Below, in pieces: positions 56,224 to 64,000 of a stretch of DNA of 64,000 nucleotides; the stretch's first letter is position 1, and every line of letters begins with the position of its first letter. Source of the DNA: Chondrosia reniformis (Eukaryota > Porifera > Demospongiae > Chondrillida > Chondrillidae); assembly GCA_947172415.1 (NCBI GenBank), contig OX359198.1, positions 5,301,401 to 5,365,400 on the forward strand. Reading direction: 5' to 3'. The translations under genes were made by a program, and so were the position numbers. A model generated the notes under the pieces. The model saw nothing but the letters and a program-made list of their open reading frames with translations, was not told where the DNA came from and made no database searches.

Positions 56224-57013
56224 CTTGCGAGATCTACAGTAAAGAAGACAAGGAATGAAGCTATATGGATACGACTTTCAGTTGTGTGGCGACGGGAGGG
56301 CTATACGGTCGCGTTTAAACGAGCACATTCGTCTTCAGCTCACCTAGATCACTGTACAAGTTTCTTCAAAAGGAACAGCTTCTGGAATGGAGATTATAAC
56401 TCGTGACTGGTCTAGTAGATATTCACAGCCGGTACCACGCCTTTTTTCTAATAAAGGACTAAATGTACGCAGTGTCTGTACAACGGCTCATTTTGTATTG
56501 ATTGCTATGCCGTGCCATTAGTTAATCATATGACTAGGCAATCACGTGTTGCGTCACCTCACGCTCATACAAGGTGTAGAATTCTAATAAGTTCGACTCA
56601 CCTTTTAAAAAAGTGCAATTTAGTGTCCATCCTACACAAATATCTACACTTAAACTTATACTTATGGACTAAATATTATATAGGTAATTGAAAAATGAAA
56701 CAATTATTGGAGCTTAAAAAGAGTAAATGAACACGATACAAAAATAACATATGAATGTGCTTTCTATAGCTACTGCAGATACATTGCAGAACGTTAATAA
56801 ACTAGTTTTTAAATTCTTGTCCTGGCTTCTAGTATAAAAAAGTATTTTATACTTGTGATGCTGACTGTAGCCTTCATACTGTAGGCTTGTAACCACGGAG
56901 ACTCTTCAAGTCTAGGATAAAAATAATATGGAACTTTCAAAATGGAACAAAATGTATAGTTTTATAATCTGCCTTTTGTTTACACAATTTTCACATGTAC
57001 ATACAATAGAAGA

Positions 57014-57118
57014 AATTGCTGGGAATTGAACTCAGGACAGCTGGTTATGACCACCAGTTCTCTGCCACTGAGCTACAATTGCCACAGCAATGCTCCAATC
57101 ATGTTTTCCCTCTTATAC
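57014..57118 (-). mobile_element. tRNA-derived SINE copy
   Basis: The minus strand matches the copy at 47488-47612 almost base for base through the tRNA-like body (TGTAGCTCAGTGGCAGAG, GAGTTCAATTCCCAGC) and the TAAGAGGGAAAACATGATTG head. Confidence 0.75.
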
Positions 57119-58109
57119 TAACTACAAAGTAAGCAATTTGTCTCCATTCATACAAATTAATGGTGATTGTCTTTATCAGAACAAATAGATAAGGCAAGGC
57201 CTAGCCCATTTTAGTGGGAGGGGCCATCTTTATACATTGGACAACATCAATCATGAGTTATTAAAATGTAAGAATATAGCAAATTAATAGGGACAACACA
57301 AAAGTTGATAATGGTATTTCCTTAGAATAGAAGTTCAAAGGAAAACCTGTAATGATTTGCTTAGGGAATCCTTAGAGGACAAGCACAAGCTTGAACAACT
57401 AAGCTCTTTAGTACATATACAGGAATAATGACCAGACAATCATACATATAGTTCAGCAGAAGCCAGTAGAAACAGGTCTTATTCCCATACATTGCTTCTT
57501 TCCCATTTTATACTTTAAAAATTGTGAAAGTACTCTCTATACATATATGCATGAATGGCTAAACTCTATACATATATACATGAATGGCTAAACTCTATAC
57601 ATACGTATACGTACATATGAATGGCTAATTTCTGGGACCCAAATATTATTCACTAGTGTAGAGGTTTCTCATTTCAAATAACTTGGAAATGACATAATTA
57701 ATCAACTAATGAATCCATGCAGCAGTCCATGTAATACTTAACTGGTATAACTGGGCTCACACAGATGGGACTAAAGAGTGAGCACTTAATAGAGAAGTTT
57801 CCACAATTTGAGGAGTCTATTCATAAGGTTTCATTGCATTCAATACCTTACCATTTCCTACCCCAAACATCCAGGAAATAGTCCTATAAAGACTGTATGC
57901 TAATAGTCCTATCAGGACTGTATGCTAATTCAAAATTATAACGCATACACGTACATATGTAGCTTGAAAAGGAATTGAAAAAAACTAATACACATTTTAG
58001 CATGAAAAACTCCCTCCAATTAAGATGAATGAAGTGACAGGTTGTAGATACATCCATACAACATATACATACTACATATATACGTACAGGTGTGGTTGGA
58101 GCATATATG

Positions 58110-58276
58110 GATATCAAAGTAATAATCAAACCACAAGTAATCACATCAAAACATCATCAAGAAAGAAGGAATTGATGGGAGTAAAACTGAGGCCCAGCTG
58201 GTTACGACCACCAGGATTCTGCCCTTGGACTACACTTGCCTACAGCATTGCTTCACTTGGGTTTCCCTCTTACAGT
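58110..58276 (-). mobile_element. tRNA-derived SINE copy, diverged
   Basis: Shares AATCAAACCACAAGTAAT with the copy at 36875-37010, and on the minus strand the AGGGAAACCCAAGTGAAGCA head and CTGGTGGTCGTAACCAGCTG anticodon arm. Confidence 0.65.
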
Positions 58277-58345
58277 ATAAATGAACCATATTAGCTGTCA
58301 TTCACTATAAGAGTGTATTACGTGTGTATGTATGTAGTATTAAAG

Positions 58346-61300
58346 TCATGTACCATTGATGGCCATTCTCAGTTTACGCTTTGGACCCAACTTATTGATT
58401 CCAATCTCTGCCAAATCCCCTTCACTCATAGTGAGGAATATATCTAAATCAATTTCCTGGTCAGTGAACTTGGATTCATATGATTCCAGCTGCAGTTCCT
58501 TCAGAAGACTTGAGATGTCTAAAGAGGAGTGATTAAGAAGTCACAAATATGGTAACAAACTGAGTATGCTTACAAGCGACACTCACTAGCGACGCTCACT
58601 AGCAACACTCACTAGCGACACTCACTAGCAATGCTCACTAGCAATGCTCACTAGCAATGTTCACTCGCAATGTTCACTAGCAATGCTCACTAGCAATGCT
58701 CACTCGCAATGTTCACTCGCTATGCTCACTAGCAATGCTCACTAGCAATGTTCACTCGCTATGTTCACTCGCAATGCTCACTAGCAATGCTCACTAGCAA
58801 TGTTCACTCGCAATGCTCACTAGCAATGTTCACTAGCAATGCTCACTCGCAGCGCTAACTTGTAACGCTCACTAGTGATGCTAACTTGTAACGTTTACTA
58901 GTGATGTTGAATGACACTCACCATGGACTTGGCTGAGGTGATATGCTGGGGGGTGTGGTTCCTGTGACTGATGTTGTTGGGTATCCAAGAGGCCTTTCAA
59001 GGTGGATTGAGACAGTGAAGTCAGACCCTTTGGAACATTCTAGAAAGCAAGATAATATAAGTAATTATGTACTTGCATTTCATTCATAAAAATGTAGGTA
59101 TATGTAGTGTAAATCTTGGTAGTGCTCTTTACTTTGCAAATCAATTTAAACCCGCTAAAATCATACTGTACTTGTCTCGTGTAGATTATCGTCATATTAT
59201 GGACCTTGAGAGCTTATTCATCACAGGCTAGACACAGCCAAACAACCTGATCATCTCCACAAGACTGTTAGGTGAAGAGTAACTAGCCCAACCTGCTAAT
59301 ATATGTAGCTCAGTCATTAACTGCTACGTATGTATGCATATAGGCAAGTTTGCTTGTGAAAGTGTTGTTCCACGAAATGAAAAGCAATTAACTATGTACT
59401 TAGGAAAATGGTTAAGCTTTAAATGTGTCACATACGTACCATATATAGGAAATCAAATACAAGGGTAAGAGATTGCAAATTATCCAATTACAGGTACAAG
59501 TAAAACATTGTGGTTAAAAGAATGTGAGATTAAGCTTAAGATGTACGAACTAGTATACAGAACCACTGAAGTATCAAATCAATGTGTGTCAAAAGATTGC
59601 AAGCAAAACTCATTCTTTAGAGTGTGGACACATGCACTCAATTCCCAATATACGGTATTCCTGGACTACAGTTATGTATGTATGTACATGTTCATGTAGA
59701 TCGAGTTAGCTACTGTACTCACTTGACTGCCTCTGCGGGGGTCAACGGAAAGATGAGGGTCCTGCTTCATCCCATAAAGGTTGTGTCGCAGTTCTCTAGT
59801 CGGCATGGAATGAGAAAAGCCATCCCCACAATACTGTGTTGTAGGATAGCGAGTTCTCCTGGGATCAATGCTTTGTTGCATAGCTACAGAATATAGTACA
59901 TAATTGGATCTTAGCTGGAATACATACTTAATTAAGAAATCATCCAATTAATGTGATAAAAATAATGCATGGCCAATACCTTTAAACAAACTGTATGTAC
60001 CTTTTTCTGCTTCCTTCTTCTTCTCTTCATATTCCTTCACCGACTTCTTCTCCTCGTACTCCTTAAACACTCTTGGGCTCATCTCAAATCCCACCCGACT
60101 ACCGCTGGAGGAGCGGCCAGGGGAGGGGCTTCTGCTACTGGTGAGCTTTGAGGACTTGAGGATGCTCGGTTGCAGAACTACAAATTTGAAACGAGAGGGA
60201 ACATTTGTTGTGTCGACTGTAATCATAACTGAATTGGTGGAGCATCAGCAACACCACTTATTGACAAAAATTGAATGCTTTGACCCCTAGGTCTTCATCA
60301 GTAATTCTCCTCTCATCAGTAATGATTAAGTAATGCTCCTCTCCTCATTAGTTACTAATTAGGACCTAACGGTCAAAACATTCACTTTCTGTCAACAACC
60401 AGTGTTTATGATGCTCAAATATTTCAAATACACTTCAAACAAATATATGTAAATAATTAAAAGTGCCACTCTGGGAGCAGAAGAAGAGAAACTCTGAGAA
60501 ACCAACAATTTTCAGTTAATATGTACATGCATACTTGAATGTACGGTACCAGTCAGAAAAACTTAACGATTTCCATACATAACGCAGCCCTACACACGTA
60601 CGTACCTGTTACAGACACGATATTGGCTTTCACTAGGATATTTGTGTTCAAAGCCGTACGTAAAGGGATGCCTTTTACCCATACGTAGTTTAGGTGTTAA
60701 AGCAAGGTATGCGACACAATTATGTACGTATGTAACATACGTATCTACTGATTGTGTATTTGTGTTACTCTAATGACCTACTTACTGCATTATAGTATGT
60801 TTATATGTATGCACATAGGTACGTACCTGCTTCTTGTGGCTTCTTGGTCTCATTTTCCATGTTTGAAGTTGGAATGGGAGTTGAACTCTTTGAGCTGTCA
60901 TTGGATATCTGGTCAGTCCTTGAGTTGGAACGGGTCTGTGAGTCTTCTGTTGCTATGGAGACATTCTCCTTCTTGAGGGATGTGGCAGCAAGTGAAGATT
61001 CTAATGGAGGTGACTCTCTTGTAGCCTGTTGCTCTACAAAGTCTAGGATCAGAGATCGGGACTCATAGATGCATGGGGCATTCTGCTCAAGACTTTTGAC
61101 AAGAACAGATTTTGTGTACTGTTTGGGTTTTGATTTGACACTAGCAAATACATCGTATTTCTGCTTCAAATCAGCCAAAAAACCTAAATACAGTAAAGCA
61201 AAGCGAGTCAAAATAATCAAATGCACAAAGAGTACTTGGTAACACAGAAATGATAAGGTAAAGTGCTCACTAATTGCACACTGCATGCCATGGTATCAAG

Positions 61301-64000
61301 GAGCTATGGTTAACTAATTGAAATATGGCAGCTAGACGCTCTAGTATTTGAGGAACACTGTAGGTAAACAATACTATTCACTAGCAACAAGGAGATATTA
61401 CAAATGGTAGGATTTGTTGGTGTATGAAGTCCATTTTCTACAAAGATCATTCATTTTTCAGTTAGCGAAATGATTTTATCATTTCAAAGGTCAAAGAGAC
61501 TTACGATCAAGTTTGTCAGAATCAATCTCTTGGTTGCCATCGCCGATATCAAACATAAGGACCAATGGGAAACAGCCAATCAGCTGAAGTCGGCACTGCA
61601 ACACGTTGGTCACCGTCCCCTGGATAGATACCTTAGTTAGGCCATTCCTGCTGCGCTGGTCAACTTGAATTCTTAGGGCAATGAAAAGAACAATTCAGAC
61701 ATTAAAAAGATACAGATTATTAGGAGGGAGTTTGGTAACTACAACATCTGATGTAGAAATTATGATAATAGTACGTAGATGGGGGAGGGCCACTATTGGG
61801 GGCTGGTTATTAACACAGGTACTGTCCGATCAAAGAAACAGGTTATATGTACGTACGTACGTATATACGTATGTACATATTTCTACATACGTACATGTAA
61901 ACAAATAGACTGTCTTATTAACATGCTGACCTGGTGGAGAAGAAAGAGAGGTAGAAGGAGAAAACTCTTGTATCCTCATCCAAACCTCTCACTAGGTTTA
62001 GTTCCCTATAGGCCTTTAGAGAAAGTTGATATAGTATTTAAGAAAAATGATGTGTTAGATTATTCATGCATTGAAACAAGAAAGGCCACTCATGAACAAT
62101 GGAATTCCCATGCAGCAACAGTCGCTGGGTGAACTAATGGTGTCACGTTCTAATTCTCCCATCTTACCGGCTGCTAGTCTGATCCATTATGCGTCTGAGG
62201 TTACCTTGACTGAGGACCATCTGGTGATGCTGAGTGGGAACAATCATCATCAGGACGACCATGATACCAGTAGGGTTCACATGACCTACGTACGTACATA
62301 CGTACGTACATCAAATATGTGTATATCAGTGGACACAATGTACATAAGCAAATACATATACACAATTTAAGGAGTAAGGCCTTTGATGCTCATAAAGGTG
62401 TCTCATGTAATACCTTAAATGTACTTTTAGAGTAACCAGTGTAGGATAACTTATTTCTTACAGCCATAATATTCGTGCAGTTTGATGATAACGCTCTTAA
62501 GTCCCTCCATATTCTCCTCAGTCCCTTCAATGATACATGACACAACCCCCATGGGGTAGGGGCTGGAATATCCCTGACTGGAGGGCTGGGCCTGAATGGA
62601 GGAGGAGGAGGAATGCTCGTGGGTTGCATGTCCAGGGAGGATATATGTACGTATGTTAAGATGTCCAAGTTTGTACTTACATATTTAGCATTAATGCTGA
62701 CTCCATAGGTTTCCATAAATTGGTGAAGAGCGGGTGCTTGGGCATCAAATTCACCCTACAAATATAAACATACCAAAAGAGAATAAGGATTTCTTCTAAC
62801 TGGGTCAAAAGATGATCCAGGGTTTCTTTCAGGGGGTGTCCCCCCTTGAAAATGACAAATGTTATATGCTATACGTATGTGCTAGAATGAACATTGGTGT
62901 ACTAAATACGTATGTTTGCCCTCTTCATTTCTATTATCATCATTTCCCCCCCTTGATATACACTCTGAAAGAAACACTGTGATCCTCTCAAAAGATACCA
63001 GAATAGATATTGCCAACTCTTTAAATGCAAATTTTGAAAAATGTTCAAAAAATATATGTGTGTACGTAGTTGTGGACTATATCAAAACTACATACGTAAG
63101 GCACATTAGGTACATACGTATGTATGTGCGTATGTGTACACTAGGATCCAAACCTGCAGTGGTATTTCGCAAGTCAAATTGATTGGCAGGAGATTTCTGA
63201 TACGCACTCTAGTGACCTCGACACTTCCGATTGGCCCATTTATGGATACCTGGTTACTCTTCTCTCTGTAACTGCCAGACAGACGGTTGGAGTCAGGAAA
63301 GTGGATGTGACAGTTAGTCTCTTCAGAAACTACATTGGTCAGATGGAAAAGAACAGCTGTCACTTACCTACTAAAGATCTGAGTGTGGATGTTTGGATGA
63401 GTGCGAGGGTGGATAGATCTAGGTATGTATGCATGGGCCAAGGAATCACAGAAGATCCAAGAGAGTGGAGCATGGAGATCAAGAAAAAGACAAAGATTCC
63501 CAGGGTCACTGATGAAGGGTGGAATTCCCAGAAACAGCTGTCACGCCCAGTAGAGTAAAAGAAGAAAGAAAAGACTCCTGTATCCTCATCCAAAGCTATT
63601 TCTAGGTTTAGTTTCCTATAGGCTTTTTAAGTTATTACAGAGTAGGCATAGCATGTAAGAAAATGGTGTAATAGATTATTCACGAGACTGTCAATGAGGA
63701 TAATGAATGGAGGGATAAAGAAAAGACAAACAGTCATTAAATTCACTTCTCTTGACTGTCTTCCCTCCCACTCCAATGATATGTGAGTGCTCTATATGAG
63801 GAATATCAATCTTTAGAGTCACACGCATTGACTTTGTGTCAAGCTCTGTCAATATGAGCTCCTTGGCCCTGGAGACATCCAAAGGTAATCCAATAACTTT
63901 GACATTTGGATCCTTTTTAGATTTCGCACCAATTTTAAGCTTCGTAGGCCATAACACTAAAGTGCCAGATTTCTTCATTATACCATCAAAGAAGACTTGT
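58346..64000 (-). CDS. BICC1: Bicaudal-C RNA-binding protein (KH + SAM), 5' end missing
   Basis: Translational regulator that binds mRNA by KH domains and polymerises through its SAM domain; in animals linked to polarity and Wnt/ciliary control. Exons: 64000(partial)-63747, 63329-63154, 62755-62681, 62573-62462, 62285-62168, 61671-61505, 61183-60827, 60177-60001, 59883-59723, 59039-58922, 58518-58346. The first exon gives the end of KH1 (WPTKLKIGAKSKKDPNVKV) and KH2 with its GxxG loop (HSHIIGVGGKTVKR, then NCHIHFPDSNR). KH3 is split (QHHQMVLSQGNLRRIMDQTS, then SIQGTVTNVLQCRLQLIGC), and its GxxG loop is degraded. A conserved KPKQYTKSVLVKSLEQNA block precedes a low-complexity Ser-rich middle. 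The SAM domain ends the protein (SLLKELQLESYESKFTDQEI, DLDIFLT, GINKLGPKRKL); the stop follows directly. Upstream exons lie beyond 64000. Confidence 0.95.
58575..58905. repeat. 13-bp minisatellite (last Bicaudal-C intron)
   Basis: More than twenty units of ACTAGCAATGCTC, with C/T, CTAG/CTCG and CAATG/TATG variation. It occupies most of the intron before the SAM exon. Confidence 0.92.
60243..60415. mobile_element. Palindromic element (Bicaudal-C intron)
   Basis: Arms of about 65 bases pair imperfectly: GAGCATCAGCAACACCACTT... with the complement of ...CAGTGTTTATGATGCTC, and GAATGCTTTGACCCCTAGG with CCTAACGGTCAAAACATTC. The minus strand of the left arm reads CTGATGAAGACCTAGGGGTC then AAAG, close to the hammerhead-like core at 16640-16663. 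Confidence 0.6.
61926..62069 (+). repeat. Dispersed repeat A, forward copy
   Basis: TTGTATCCTCATCCAAACCT, GTTTAGTTCCCTATAGGCCT and terminal AGATTATTCATG; between two KH3 exons of Bicaudal-C. Confidence 0.8.
62818..62979. mobile_element. Inverted-repeat element with possible TGATC duplication
   Basis: Ends CAGGGTTTCTTTCAG and (other strand) CAGTGTTTCTTTCAG, with inner GTCCCCCCTTGA and TCAAGGGGGG arms. The 5 bases TGATC flank both ends. Related to 13481-13643. Confidence 0.6.
63436..63683 (+). repeat. Dispersed repeat A, near full-length
   Basis: Complete order of blocks from CCAAGGAATCACAGAAGATC through GGGTCACTGATGAAGGGTGG and TCCTCATCCAAAGCTATTTC to AGATTATTCAC; in a Bicaudal-C intron. Confidence 0.85.

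Larger units (their letters stand above)
56224..58345. other. Gap between cathepsin L and Bicaudal-C genes
   Basis: Holds the cathepsin promoter side (about 56224-56600, with several CpGs and TTTAAACGAGCACA), two SINE copies, a three-fold repeat of CTCTATACATATATGCATGAATGGCTAA-type units at about 57535-57628, and a short duplication ACTGTATGCTAAT at 57890-57930. No gene recognised. Confidence 0.5.

Noticed and set aside
62071..62370. Plus-strand ORF reading SEVTLTEDHLVMLSGNN
   Set aside because: Its resemblance to a KH domain is an antisense shadow; the minus strand encodes the true KH3 exon at 62285-62168.

Overview
The window is animal nuclear DNA, not bacterial. Its genes are broken into many short exons by GT-AG introns of roughly 50 bp to 5 kb. 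The DNA is AT-rich and full of small inverted-repeat elements, SINE-like copies and minisatellites. The gene set (PTEN, a complexin, wolframin, epsin, Bicaudal-C, cathepsin L, a mitochondrial-type P450, an Ig/FN3 receptor) together with a transposase-type integrase-core ORF suggests an early-branching metazoan. A demosponge such as an Amphimedon-like species is the best guess, but this is inference and cannot be proven from the sequence alone. Gene models were spliced by hand. The reading phase closes at every junction in all ten multi-exon models, which is the main support for the exon boundaries given.

Layout. 1-2172 (+): 3' part of a single-pass Ig/FN3 receptor. 8431-13388 (+): complete PTEN, 10 coding exons, 435 aa. 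15020-16334 (+): two-exon complexin-like gene, 120 aa, with a C-terminal CAAX box. 16335-20284: repeat-rich gap. 20285-20734 (-): short unknown ORF, head-to-head with 20841-29944 (+), a 24-exon, 1366-aa ankyrin-repeat protein. 29945-34322: gap with an unexplained GC-richer block. 34323-38171 (+): mitochondrial-class cytochrome P450, 8 exons, 499 aa. 39019-44531 (-): wolframin, 6 exons, 885 aa, sharing a 384-bp divergent promoter interval with epsin, 44916-52487 (+), 10 exons, 512 aa. 52801-53670 (+): integrase-core ORF with one catalytic acidic residue apparently lost. 54211-56223 (-): cathepsin L, 6 exons, 324 aa. 58346->64000 (-): Bicaudal-C (KH and SAM domains), with its 5' end beyond the window.

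There is no sign of one multi-gene system. These are housekeeping, signalling and trafficking genes that happen to be neighbours: phosphoinositide signalling (PTEN; epsin binds PIP2), membrane traffic (epsin, complexin), ER homeostasis (wolframin), lysosomal proteolysis (cathepsin L), RNA control (Bicaudal-C) and oxidative metabolism (P450). The less ordinary content lies between and inside the genes. It includes a dispersed repeat of about 250 bp present about twenty times, tRNA-derived SINEs, several inverted-repeat elements (one with a clean 8-bp target duplication), a hammerhead-ribozyme-like core inside an inverted repeat, and minisatellites in the introns of most genes. There is also a striking excess of the palindromic word TACGTA, which is even used as splice-site sequence.
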